From Bufo bufo (taxonomy: Eukaryota > Chordata > Amphibia > Anura > Bufonidae): a DNA stretch of 64,000 bases. The DNA is taken from positions 159,473,256 through 159,537,255 of the forward strand of contig NC_053394.1 of assembly GCF_905171765.1 (NCBI RefSeq), given 5' to 3'. The notes below the pieces were generated by a model that had not been told where the DNA came from, did not search any database, and worked only from the letters and a program-made list of their open reading frames with translations. This document shows positions 45,119 to 55,925 of this stretch, one piece after another. A program made the position numbers and the translations under genes. Position 1 is the stretch's first letter, and each line of letters starts with the position of its first letter.

Positions 45119-45775
45119 TCCCTACTCCATGACTGGGCCACTAGTTTGCCTTTTTGGCCTGGATGACATCACCATTTTTTCCCTTCTTCTGTAAAGAACT
45201 TTCATCGTTTCTTTATCATACTTCTCTTCATTTATAAAAGTCCCCTGATGAGTCCCTGAGACGGGATGAAACGTGGCATGTAGGGTAATGAAGCGAGGGT
45301 CAGTATAGGGAATAGACCCCAAGCAGGGAAAGGTTCCTATCGGGGCGGGTGCTCTGTGTCCGTTAGGCAGGGATTACTAGTCCCCTAACCCTCTAGTAGG
45401 CAGGGTTTTATGTATAGGGTTTGCTAGACTCCTTGTGTGACAACTACCATTCATATCACAACTATCTCCAGTCACCTATATCCTTCTGCCACCATATTGA
45501 AGGATACACACCTGACGTTTAGATCATATCGCTGACACCTGGAAAGGGTAAGATCTGTCCATTTATTATCCTGAGATGTATTATGGTCAGGTGATAAAAA
45601 AAGTAAAAGTATCTGTATATTTTAGTGTTTTCTCACTGCTATTTTTTTTGAGCATGTTTTGGAATTTTGCTTAAATTTTTTATAATAACTAGCAAAAGTT
45701 ATGTTTTATGATATACCCAGTCCATTTTGAGGTAATGCAATAAACTGTTTGAAGGTTTTCCAAGAGATGCTATCT
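45119..45775 (+). mobile_element. Penelope-like terminal fragment with hammerhead motif
   Basis: Noncoding text following the minisatellite, with a hammerhead core at 45243-45275. Hammerhead-bearing terminal repeats are typical of Penelope-like elements. No RT or GIY-YIG sequence is present here, and the limits are approximate. Confidence 0.5.
45243..45275 (+). ncRNA. Hammerhead ribozyme-like motif
   Basis: CCCTGATGAG, then TCCCTGAGACGGGA (a four-base stem with a short loop), then TGAAACG. Both conserved boxes CUGAUGA and GAAA are intact. This form with the GTCCC/GGGA stem differs from the GCGTT-ended motifs at 846 and 5388. Confidence 0.7.
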
Positions 45776-46080
45776 TGGAGTATCTCAATGAAAATAAGCA
45801 AATAACGGCATATTAGCATGGCTTAATGAGGGATTGGTCATGTCAAACTAATTTATTCAGTTTCTATGAGAAGGTAAGTTCTAGACTTGACCGAGGTGTG
45901 TCGGTGGATGTCATATATCTTGACTTCTCCAAAGCATTTGACACTGTACTACATAAAAGGTTAGTATATAAAATGAGAATGCTTGGACTGGGGGAAAATG
46001 TCTGTATGTTGGTAAGTAACTGGCTCACTAATAGAAAACAGAGGGTGGTTATTAACGGTACACACTCAGATTGAGTCATG
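45776..46080 (+). pseudogene. L2/CR1-type LINE fragment (central RT)
   Basis: The frame reads GVSVDVIYLDFSKAFDTVLH (motif A with catalytic Asp), KMRMLGLGENV and WLTNRKQRVVINGTHSD, a short central piece of an L2 reverse transcriptase. It is bounded by the Penelope-like fragment and by hAT tandem repeats. Confidence 0.85.
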
Positions 46081-46084
46081 GTCA

Positions 46085-46985
46085 ATCTGGCTTGTATTAG
46101 TGGGGGGAAAAAAGGGCTTATTAGCCATTGTGTGGTGAAGTGCGAAAATTACAGCCCTTTTTGGCATGTATTAGTGGCAAAAGAAAAATATATTTGCCGT
46201 TCAGCGGTGCAGTCATGTGTTCTAAAGCCTTTTGTGGAAAAAGAAAAATATATTTGCCATTAAGCAGTGCAGTTATATGTTCTAAAGCCTTTTGTGGCAT
46301 GTATAAGTGCAAAAGAAAAATATATTGCCGTTCTAAAGCCTTCTGTGGCGTGTATAAGTGGAAAAAAATAAGGGCCTATTTGCCATTCAGCGGTGCAGTT
46401 ATATGTTCTAAAGCCCTTTTTTGTGTGTATTAGGGTACTTTTTACACTAGCGTTTTTCTTTTCCGGCATAGAGTTCCGTCACAGGGGCTCTATACCGGAA
46501 AAGAACTGATCAGTTTTATCCCCATGCATTCTGAATGGAGAGTAATCCATTCAGGATGCATCAGGATGTCTTCAGTTTAGTCATTTTGACTGATCAGGCA
46601 AAAGATAAAACTGTAGCATGCTATGGTTTTATCTCCGGCGAAAAAAAACAGAAGACTTGCCGGCATTTTTCCCCATAGGAATGTATTAGTGCCGGAATGC
46701 CGGATCCGTCCTTCCGGTCTGCGCATGCACAGACCAGTAAAAATGTGAAAAAAGATACAAGACGGATCCGTCTGTCTGCATGACAAGCGGAGAGACGGAT
46801 CCGTTCTTGCAATGCATTTGTGAGACGGATCCGCATCCGAATTCGTCTCACAAATGCTTTCAGTCACATGTAGATCGGCGGATCCGGCGGGCAGTTCCGA
46901 CGACGGAACTGCCCGCCGGATCACACTGCCGGAAGTGTGAAAGTAGCCTTAGTGGGGGAAAAAAGGGCTTATTAGCCGTTGTGTG
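46085..46985. repeat. AT-rich hAT tandem repeats (second block)
   Basis: The same motifs as at 36620-38060 (TATATGTTCTAAAGCC, GTGTATTAGTGG, GTGAAGTGAGAAAATTACAG). It is split by a PIF/Harbinger MITE. Followed at 47059 by an ATG opening MSDREVPGPAQGSGRALN, the usual N-terminus of this hAT family, and then directly by the 3' tail. This block therefore belongs to an internally deleted second copy. Confidence 0.7.
46433..46948. mobile_element. PIF/Harbinger-type MITE (TTA duplication)
   Basis: Ends GGGTACTTTTTACACTAGCG and GTGTGAAAGTAGCC (imperfect inverted repeats), flanked by TTA at 46430-46432 and 46949-46951. The interior is rich in GGATCCG/CGGATCC dyads and CCGG motifs. It has no coding capacity. 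Confidence 0.8.
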
Positions 46986-47848
46986 GTGAAGTGAGAAAAT
47001 TACAGACTTTTTTTGGGTGTTTTAATTTCCTTTTTATTTATTTATTTGATCTAACAGTATGTCAGACAGAGAAGTGCCAGGCCCTGCACAGGGGAGTGGC
47101 AGAGCCCTAAATGTTTCTGGTGCAGGCACAGGTCGCAGCAGAGAAGGGGACGTGGCAGCCGGAGTCGCAGCGAGAGGCCTGAGCTCCTGGTGTCAACTAG
47201 CGGTTGTGTCTTGACCAGCAACCCAGCGGTTCTTAAATGTTTGACTCAGTCATCTCTGTTTTGGATCCAATCCTGTTTTTTCTGGCATTAGCAATACTGA
47301 TGGATTACTGACCAAATGCTGACCGAGTGAAGGCAGATGCTCCACAGACAGAATCCGTTTTTTTGGGGGTTATTGTTCTGACGGATCAGAGGAAGGGCAA
47401 AATAATAAGTGACGTCAACACAAACTTACTGCTGACATCCTCTCCACTCTGTCGGGGGGTTCTACTTGTATAAGCGTTCAATAGAACAGGTTCTGTAGAC
47501 ATCTATGTGGAATCAGCTGACAACGGTGTAAAAGGAGTGCGCTTCTTCTTGGCGCTAACAGTGACCTGTAAGGCTGAGTTCATACTTGAGTTATTTGGTC
47601 AGTTTTGGCCCCGTGACTGCACAAATAAGTGAAGTGTGCAGTGATTTTAAGAGCGACACCTGTCATCTGAATGTCATACGGACTCACAGTATTGTTTCAC
47701 TACCAGAGCAGACTCCCTGTGCGTGTTACTGCAAGGCTCAGTGTTCTACACTACTATACAGGCTGTCTGCAGCCAAGAAATAGACATTTTTTAAAAAAAT
47801 TAGGGGAACCGGCTGAATAGAATTTTTGAAAAATTCGCTCATCTCTAG

Positions 47849-48620
47849 ACAGAACCTTAGCATACAGTCCAATAAAGCTGGGCAATAATTGTTTTCTGTC
47901 AGATTCCTTATGAATTCATGAGAAAAAAAATTATGAGACCTCACTGCTGAGAGGAGCTCAGAGCCTGTGCAATGGAGTAGAGCACAGGGCCAGCGCTGCT
48001 GAAAGGAGACTTTGGTCTGAGTGAGATACACTGTCAATGACGGAACTAGAGGTCTATGGGCCCCAGGGAAAACTTTGGATTGGGGCCCCAACCCCATTAT
48101 CCCGCCGCTCCCCCACCACTCACTCTGTATATATATAATTTGGCCCCCACCCAGACTATATATATATTTCACTTGGCCCCCACCCAGACTGTATATATTT
48201 CATTTGGCCCACACCCAGACTGATAGCGTGCGTGCAGCCTAAAGCCTCAGGCACTATAGTGGCCGTCGCGGGGCCGCCGAGTGCCACTCATTAATTGAGA
48301 CTAACCACGCCACCTGGGCCGATCTCTTGGGTGGGAGCTTCTAATCACTACAGGGGAGTGTCAATCAGCGCCCTCCCCCTCTCACATCTCTGTCATTGCC
48401 GAGGGCAATACATAAATACATCAGAAAGTGACCTAAATGGGGTAAGTGCAGTAAGGGGAAATTTACAGTCTAACTGTGGCAGGGTAATCCTTACTGAAAA
48501 CAGAAAGATCACAAAACACTGTGAGCACTTGGCCACTATTACGGGACCAACGGCTGGTATTAAAACCAAGAGACATGACGTGCACACAGCACTGTCATTG
48601 TACTAAGCAATATGGTCAAA
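47849..48620. other. Intron sequence, unassigned repeats
   Basis: Includes a G/C-rich stretch (48040-48120), a short duplicated CCCCCACCCAGACT...TATATAT block (48120-48200) and otherwise no recognisable gene or complete element. Confidence 0.45.
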
Positions 48621-48655
48621 ACATCAAACGACAAACAAAAAAACAAAAAAAATAT

Positions 48656-48657
<2 letters not shown>

Positions 48658-48692
<35 letters not shown>
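48658..48692. repeat. (TA)n microsatellite
   Basis: About 17 uninterrupted TA dinucleotides. Confidence 0.9.
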
Positions 48693-48693
<1 letters not shown>

Positions 48694-48879
48694 GTATATT
48701 TTCTTAGATATAATAACATATAAATATTATTGTCAATGGACCCATATGCGGACAAAATAAATGGATAAATAGTCTGGAAAGGCATGTCCACATAATATTG
48801 ATTAATGTCAAAAACATCTTTCCAACATAATATTGGTTAATGTCATCCACAGATTATTGATGTTAAAAGGAGGGGGGAA

Positions 48880-49150
48880 TGCGAGTCAAGAATTCATGAT
48901 TAAACCAAATAATTAGACTCTACATAGGATAGTAAAATACATCATGCTTCTTACACACGGTCAACATATGATGTAAAGAAGAGAGCCCCCCCCCCCGTTG
49001 ACTATGTGATTATCCCAACTTGTCTATATGAAACAAGTATAGGAAATAAAATCATTGAGCCCAAATGGTTAGACCGTTTGCAATACAAACATCCATTGGG
49101 CTTCTTTACATAACAATAGATTGTCAATATCTTTGGATAATATCATTAGA
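48880..49150 (-). pseudogene. Penelope-like element remnant, C-terminal end
   Basis: The minus strand gives KEAQWMFVLQTV, a stop, then PFGLNDFIS, which aligns with the C-terminal motif of the better copy at 13069 (REAFWIHKLGTLAPNGLN). Surrounding residues are too decayed to place. A weak call based on this motif. Confidence 0.5.
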
Positions 49151-49191
49151 TGTTAATCTAATAGCAAATGGCATTAATGGTTATAAGTCAA

Positions 49192-49250
49192 GGTTGAACT
49201 TGATAGACCTGTTTCTTTTCCCAACATTTGTAGCTATGTAATATGGGCCC
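49192..49250 (+). repeat. L2/CR1-type LINE 3' tail fragment
   Basis: Contains AAGGTTGAACTTGATAGACC and then TTTAGCTATG-like text, the common 3' tail of L2/CR1-related LINEs and SINEs in amphibians. Too short to say more. Confidence 0.45.
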
Positions 49251-49276
49251 ACAGCAGGCTTGGTAATACATGTGTC

Positions 49277-49444
49277 AGGGACGGACTAGCCCAACAGAGT
49301 GCCAGAGGATCCTCCGATAGGTCCAAGCTTGGACAATAATGGACCCCTAGTAAAACAGAGCCCTTAAAGTTCTATATACACAGAGGGTGGGTCCTCAGAA
49401 TAATTTCCTCTGGTGGGCTCAAGGGACTCCAGTCCAACCTTGAC
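49277..49444. mobile_element. hAT-like MITE, 23 bp from a gstp1-like splice donor
   Basis: The ends CAGGGACGGACTAGCCCA and (complement) CAAGGTTGGACTGGAGTC form an imperfect inverted repeat, and the interior has GCCAGAGGATCCTCC paired with CCTCTGGTGGGC. No clear 8-base duplication remains. Its right end lies 23 bases from the exon at 49468. Confidence 0.55.
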
Positions 49445-49467
49445 TTAGGACATCATACGATACATAC

Positions 49468-49571
49468 GTTGTCCCAGAAGATAAATTTGTAGTATTTCAT
49501 TCTCAGATCCTCTACTCCATCATTCATCATTTCGATGATTGCTATTTCCCGTTCATTGCTGCCACTGAGAC
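49468..49571 (-). CDS. gstp1: Glutathione S-transferase pi-like, exon 5
   Basis: A 104-bp exon between the acceptor TGTCTTTCAG and the donor GTATGTATCG. Its first two bases complete the Gly codon begun in exon 4. It then reads LSGSNEREIAIIEMMNDGVE DLR with MKYYKFIFWDN at the end. The MxNDGVEDLR segment is diagnostic for pi-class GSTs and contains the Asp (Asp98 of mammalian numbering) that contacts glutathione across the dimer. Where mammalian enzymes have Cys101 and Tyr108, this sequence has Met and Phe. The exon ends in phase 0, fitting exon 6. Confidence 0.92.
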
Positions 49572-50139
49572 CTGAAAGACACAAAACACATAAGTCTTAC
49601 TGAATATGAAAATACCATTAGGTTCTATTTACACTGGTGGGTTTATGCAATCATTTCCACCAGCATGAATAGTATAATCTGCAATAAAAAAAATGCCAGG
49701 CTTCCAATGGACCCCATTACAGTAGCTGGGGTTCATCGGGATTCATCAAATATAGCTGTCATTTTGTAACAGAGCTTTAGGCCTACTTCACACATTTTAT
49801 TCAGATTTTTTTCTGTGTTGTTTTAACCATCAGGTTTTAGGTATTTGCGTTTTTTAGGTTGGAATCACACAGGCAGTTTTCGGTGGTTTTTGATTAACTT
49901 TTTTCAGCCGAAGCAAGAAGTGGACTCTAAAGGAATGGGAAATATACAGGAAGGGATTACACTTCTTCCTGCTGAATCCACTAGTTCTGGCTTAAAAACT
50001 GCAGTGTTTTTTTCTCTTCAAAAATGTGTATGTGAAATCACCTAAACTACTTCTTTTAGAATCCTCTTCTGATTTTGGGTGAAAAAAGCACACAGAAAAA
50101 CTATACTCAACAGTACTGTGCGAAGATGGCCATTTCTAA

Positions 50140-51420
50140 GGCCTCATGCACACGGCCGTGCCGTTTTTTGCGGTCCGCAATTTGCGGAACGGAACGGGCG
50201 CCGGCAATATAAATGCCTATTCTTGTCCGCAAAGCGCGGACAAGAATAGGACATATTATATTTTTTTTACGGGGCCGCGGAACGGAGCCATGGATGCGGA
50301 CAGCACACGAAGTGCTGTCCGCATCTTTTGCGGCTCCATTGAAGTGAATGGGTCCGCATGTTTTGGCGGCTCAGATGTGTAACATCCCAGAGTTATGTTA
50401 CTAAACTCTTTCTCCCCGCTACTATTTGTTGGTAACATGTGCCTTGTCATCTAATGTGATTTTATTTAATATTCCTCACAAATGTGCATTTTCTAAGCCT
50501 GTTACATGTATTTGCTGTAATTTCGATGTACACCAGCAGGTGGCAGCAATGTGTCAGCAGGACCTTAGTTCAGTTTAGTATATCTAGACTGGAATAGTAC
50601 ATTGCAGTTTAGCTCCCCCCTCTTTGAGCAGAGAGAAGGAAGTTACAGTTAGTGTGCCAGCCACCCCGGCTAGGGGAAGGCTCGAGTCCCAGGATCGAGT
50701 CTCGGCTGAGATCAAAGATCTTCATTCCCAGTCTGAGCTTTCAGCCTCGGCTGGTGACAAGCAAGCAGCCATCTCCAGAACTCCAGCACGAACCATTCCC
50801 TGTGAGCTAACTGTGAGTAACATCCAGAGACCAGGAGAAGCCAAATTCCTCCTCAGCTAGTCAGTCCCATACACAGCAGAAGATAGACAGAGCAGAAGAT
50901 ACAGATTCCTGACATATTCTCCAGGCATATGATCAAAGCAGAAGAGATAGTAATCCCTGCCATACATTGCCAATACCTGCTGGGACCCAAGACTATTGCT
51001 GTATCTCATGTGGATTAATGCTGCCTCCAGTAAAGACAAGTTGAATTATATTCCAAGTCTGGATCTCATTCATTGCTACCAAGTTCCTCAATTACTCCTA
51101 CTAGCAACACTCATTTATTGCAAGTGAGCCAGGATCCAGGAGTCCAGCCGTACCAAGGTAGGAGACACCGTTGACACTATTACTACTGCTACACAGAGAT
51201 ATTACATCACTCTGGCATTCCTAACCTGGTACGTGAGTTGCAACACCTTAAAGGGCCCTGAGACTGTACCCTGCGCACGCTGCAATTGGCATCGCAAACA
51301 AAAACAATAGACTATTATATCCATATCCGGACCCACTGCATATTTTGGCGTCCGCGTAACCGTACCACGGTCCTGCTCATTGCAGATGCGGACCCAAACA
51401 ACGGTCGTGTGCATGAGGCC
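50140..51420. mobile_element. PIF/Harbinger-type MITE (TAA duplication), split by an LTR
   Basis: Ends GGCCTCATGCACACGG and CGTGTGCATGAGGCC, flanked by TAA at 50137-50139 and 51421-51423. The interior has GCGGACAGCACAC...GTGCTGTCCGC and TCCGCAAAG dyads. From about 50378 unrelated LTR-like sequence interrupts it. Confidence 0.8.
50378..51330. mobile_element. LTR-like insertion inside the MITE
   Basis: Begins TGTAACATCCCAGAG and runs for about 0.95 kb without retroviral genes; MITE text resumes near CCGGACCC at about 51335. The start fits an LTR (TG), but I could not fix the right end or a target duplication. Confidence 0.45.
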
Positions 51421-51429
51421 TAAGGCAGG

Positions 51430-51860
51430 AAGGTTTTACTGGCCTTAGATTGGCACTATATATGACTCCTGCAAGGACTCATATTAGGCCTAAAGGTAAT
51501 ACATTTTTACTTTTTTGTATAACATTTTGACTAAAGTCTGTCTTAGACAGGCAGATCAGCAAGCGATTGTCGGGAGGGAAGCGTTCCCTCCCAGCAATCG
51601 CTTGCTAGCTAGCGGAGGAGACTACTGCTATTACAGGCAGCGATTTCCTCCGCAGCATGGGGAGAAGCGATTGCTATGCCATTGCTCATCCCCATACTGT
51701 CTAGTGGTTTACCAGCGACAGATTAAACTGCATAACCAGTTGCCAGCAAGCGCTGATTTTTAAGCAATCGGTGGCAATATTACACTGCAAAATAATCGCT
51801 AAGGAGCATTCAGGCAAATGCTCTTTAGCGATTATCGGCCGCTGTAATACAGCCTTTACC
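51430..51860. repeat. Hairpin-rich repeat, probable MITE
   Basis: Contains GCGATTGTCGGGAGGGAAG and its complement around 51563-51603, and ATCGCTAAGGAGCATT with AATGCTCTTTAGCGAT around 51794-51834. No clear end repeats or duplication were found. Confidence 0.45.
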
Positions 51861-52360
51861 CACCAAACCACACGGCCGTTAACAATGAAGACAGATTGTA
51901 ATTAGCTAATAGGCTGCAGCTGCGGCTCTTAGGGCCTCGCGGTACTTGGCAGTAGACGGCCACATCCCAGGAGCAGCACAAAAACTGTACTGCGTCAAGC
52001 TGGCCTACAGGCATTCATGTTAGGGAGAGCTGGGAGGGGACTGTGCAGGACTGTGTGTGTTATAGTGGGAACAATGGACAGACTCAGGTGTAACCAGGGA
52101 AGAGTTGGGTTTATCTGCTGAAGAGACTTGAAGGAGGTAGTGGAGGAGATTTATCAAAACTGGTGCAAAGGAAAACTGGCTTAGTTGCCCATAGCAATTA
52201 GAGTGAGCCTTTCATTTTCCAAAGGAGCTGATACTGATTGGTTGCCATGGGCAACTGAGGCTGCATTCACATCTCCATTTGGGAGATCCGGTAGCGTGAT
52301 CCATCGCAAATGCTGGCTGTTGGCTGGACAAGAAAACGTTGCATGCTGAAACCCAGCATT

Positions 52361-53717
52361 TAAAGGGTTTCTGTCATGGGAAAAATCATTATGTAGCTGA
52401 CTGACATTAGCGATGTGCAATTGTCAGCAGTACATAACAGTATGTTTGTTAACTCCCTGCCTGCCGCCGTTCTATAAAAAAACAGACTTTTATCATATGC
52501 TAATGAAGCCTCTAGGCGCTATGAGGGCGTTGCTGCAGCACCTAGAGGCTCGGTCTACTTACCTTTTGGCACGCCCAGGTCCACTTGACTGACGTCCTTC
52601 TTCTCCGCATTTCTTCCTCATAATCCCGCGCCTGCGCCGTCCTGTTAAGTATTCGGCACAGGCACAGTGAGTGAAGGACACTTGGCTGCTGCCAGCTTCC
52701 TCACTGCACATGCGCCGATTACGTCACAGGCCTGCCGGGTGTGTACCTGGGCGTTCCAAAAGGTAAGTGTCACGGGTAAAAAGATAGACCGGAGGTGAAC
52801 CCCCTGAGATGCCACCCGGTCCCCTGTCCCTGCCTACTTGCACCACCCGCCCTAGGTGATGGGGCGCAACTGGGAGACAGTCCCTGACCTGAGTAAGTGC
52901 AAGCAGAGAGATAGAGACAGCAGAGAAGTGGACAGCCAATGAGAGGTAGCACTAGAGCAGACAGAGAGGTGGAACTAGCAAGGTACCACTAAAAACGGAA
53001 GGGCGAGGCGGGTCAACTAGCCGGGGTCAGTCCAGGAGGTCACGTCAGTACGAGGGAGGAGACAGAGACAGATCCGAGAGCGGGCCGAGGTCAAAATCCG
53101 GGAGGTCATGTCAGTACAAGAGAAGAGGCAAAGACAAAATCCAAAAGCAAGCCGAGGTCAAAATCCGAGGCAGCGCCAAGGTTCAGGGAGCAGGCAGAAG
53201 AGGTGTCAGGAAGCAGATCAAGGGTCAAATCCAAAGGTAAGCTAAATAACAATAATAATACACAGCCTAAGGGACCAAAATCACAGGCAACCTGTAGCCA
53301 GCAGGTTGCCTGTATTTATAGTGGGGAGTGAGGGTCATGTGACGTGGCCAGCGAGTGATCAGCTCGGCGCTCAAGGCAGACCTAGGAGCAGGGAGCCTCC
53401 CAGCTAGCAAAGCCGCCCTGGGAACGAGGCCAAACACAGATCCTTGCTCCCGAAGCTAAGCAGCAGGTCTGCAGCTGATGGGAGACCGAGTGCGTCTTCG
53501 GCGCCCTGTTACAGTAGGTAGACCGAGCCTCTAGGTGCAGCAGCAACGCCTTCATAGCACCTAGAGGCTTAATTAGCATATTATAAAAGTCAGGTTTTTT
53601 TTTAGAACGGCGACAGGCAGGGAGTTAACAAACATACTGTTATGTACTGCTGACATTAGCACATCGCTAATTTCAGTCAGTTACATAACGATTTTTCCCA
53701 TGACAGAAACCGTTTAA
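52361..53717. mobile_element. T2/Kolobok-type MITE (TTAA), ~200-bp terminal repeats
   Basis: TTAAAGGGTTTCTGTCATGG at the left and its mirror ending CCGTTTAA at the right, with long inverted arms (about 52361-52590 and 53515-53717). TTAA flanks and the AAGGG start are typical of amphibian T2 MITEs. It is split by an LTR at 52767. Confidence 0.8.
52767..53514. mobile_element. Solo LTR (748 bp)
   Basis: TGTCACGGGT to CTGTTACA, with near-duplicate flanks GTAAG and GTAGG. Removing it rejoins the right arm of the T2 MITE (GGTAAG/TAGACCGAG). Contains short direct repeats near 53030-53180 (GAGGTCA, AAAATCCG). No genes. Confidence 0.75.
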
Positions 53718-53748
53718 GCCGGAAATCATAGTCAATAGCGATTTGGTG

Positions 53749-54402
53749 GTAACATAGTAACATAGTACATAAGGCCGAAAAAAGACATTTGTCCATCCAG
53801 TTCGGCCTGTTATCCTGCAAGTTGATCCAGAGGAAGGCAAAAAACCCTGTGAGGTAGAAGCCAATTTTCTCCACTTTAGGGGAATAAAAAATTTCTTCCC
53901 GACTCCAATCAGAATAACTCCCTGGATCAACGACCCCTCTCTAGTAGCCATAGCCTGTAATATTATTACGCTCTAGAAACACATCCAGGCCCCTCTTGAA
54001 TTCCTTTATTGTACTCACCATCACCACCTCCTCAGGCAGAGAGTTCCATAGTCTCACTGCTCTTACCGTAAAGAATCCTCTTCTATGTTTGTGTACAAAC
54101 CTTCTTTCCTCCAGACGCAGAGGATGTCCCCTCGTCACAGTCACAGTCCTGGGGATAAATAGCTGATGGGATAGATCTCTGTACTGACCCCTGATATATT
54201 TATACATATTAATTAGATCTCCCCTCAGTCGTCTTTTTTCTAAAGTGAATAACCCTAATTTTGATAATCTTTCAGGGTACTGTAGTTGCCCCATTCCAGT
54301 TATTACTTTAGTTGCCCTCCTCTGAACCCTCTCTAGCTCTGCTATGTCTGCCTTGTTTACAGGAGCCCAGAACTGTACACAGTACTCCATGTGTGGTCTG
54401 AC
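53749..54402 (-). pseudogene. L2/CR1-type LINE 3' end with 13-bp duplication
   Basis: Flanked by TAGCGATTTGGTG at 53736-53748 and 54403-54415. The minus strand encodes the reverse transcriptase C-terminus (VRPHMEYCVQFWAPVNK, ERVQRRATKVITGM, AVRLWNSLPEEVV) and ends with the ATGTTACTATGTT tail. A 5'-truncated copy; the short frame is open. It is of the same class as the LINE at 19036 but clearly a different subfamily. Confidence 0.88.
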
Positions 54403-54545
54403 TAGCGATTTGGTGAAGTAGAAGATCTGGCAACTTAGGATCCTGCGAGATACAACAGGCAACTCTTTGCCAGAACAGCCTGCCAGATCTCCAAACGTAG
54501 ACTAAGCCAGTTTTCTTTTACATCAGTTTTGATAAATCTCCCCCA

Positions 54546-55103
<558 letters not shown>

Positions 55104-55238
55104 TCATGCAAAATATTACATAAAACAATGTATGGGGTCCATGTACAGTGAGGAACAGAAGTATTTGAACACCCTGCGATTTTGCAAGTTCTCCCACTTA
55201 GAAATCATGGAGGGGTCTGAACTTCACATTGTAGGTGC

Positions 55239-55692
55239 TGTGCTGCTACGCAGTTAAAATCTTTATAGTTTAATTCATTGAACCATTCATATATTCTATA
55301 TTTGGTTATATGCTCCCATCTAGTGGTCGTTTTTGGTATTGCACTTGTTTTTCTGTTCGCGATATCTGTGATCATTTCCTTGCTCCACCCCTTCTTCTGT
55401 ATACCTCACTTATTGTTTGTTCATACTGCTCCAGCATATGCACAGATACACATGTATTCTCATGTGCGCTTATGAAAGTATCATCTTTTGACCGCACAAT
55501 ACCGGAATCCATCTGTTCTGCTGTACTTTGTTATCTGGCTTACAGAATAAAGCAATTTACACTCATAAACTCGGTGTTGGTGAGTTCAAGCTATCTGATG
55601 AGGATTGTCCGCAGTGATTATATCTGCTTATATAGTCCAGGCATAGAGGTCTCACAAGGGATAAATCGCTATTACAACAATCGGAGTCAGAA
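55239..55692. mobile_element. 454-bp LTR-like insertion in the Tc1 element
   Basis: Flanked by TAGGTGC at 55232-55238 and 55693-55699; without it, the left end of Tc1 matches the right end. It begins TGTGCTGC and contains AATAAA at about 55548. The right limit does not end CA, so its class is uncertain. Confidence 0.55.
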
Positions 55693-55925
55693 TAGGTGCA
55701 TTCCCACTCTGAGAGACAGAATAAAATAAAATAAATCAGGAAATCACATTGTATGATTTTAAAATAATTTATTTGTCTTGCACTGCTGAACATAAGTATT
55801 TGAACACCTGAGAAACAGCAAGAATTCTATCTTTCAAAGACCTGTTACTGTGACTTAGTAGCACCTGTCTGAGCTCTTTAAAGACACATGTCCGCCCCAT
55901 AGTCAGTCAGACGACAACTACTACC

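Larger units (their letters stand above)
36033..47848 (+). mobile_element. Composite hAT transposon region with nested elements
   Basis: The left end TAGAGATGAGCGAATC (36033) and right end GAATTTTTGAAAAATTCGCTCATCTCTA (ending 47848, quoted in two parts: GAATTTTTG and AAAATTCGCTCATCTCTA) resemble inverted termini of one amphibian hAT family. Inside are AT-rich tandem repeats (36620-38060), a broken transposase, a giant minisatellite, a Penelope fragment, an L2 fragment and a second block of the same tandem repeats followed by the family's N-terminal exon and 3' tail. The flanks (GTGTCGGC and GACAGAAC) do not match, so the two ends may come from two copies. Confidence 0.65.
52141..54545. mobile_element. 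MITE with TTTATCAAAACTG ends, hosting further insertions
   Basis: The left end GGAGATTTATCAAAACTGG (52143 onward) is mirrored by CAGTTTTGATAAATCTCC at 54526-54543, and AAAACTGGCTTA is mirrored by TAAGCCAGTTTT. Inside lie a T2-type MITE (itself holding a solo LTR) and an L2 LINE. Superfamily not determined. Confidence 0.65.

Noticed and set aside
40767..45194. Several 300-490 residue open frames rich in Leu, Cys/Ser or Ala/His
   Set aside because: They are three readings of the same 51-bp repeat. Period divisible by three and lack of stops in the unit explain them; no conserved domain is present.
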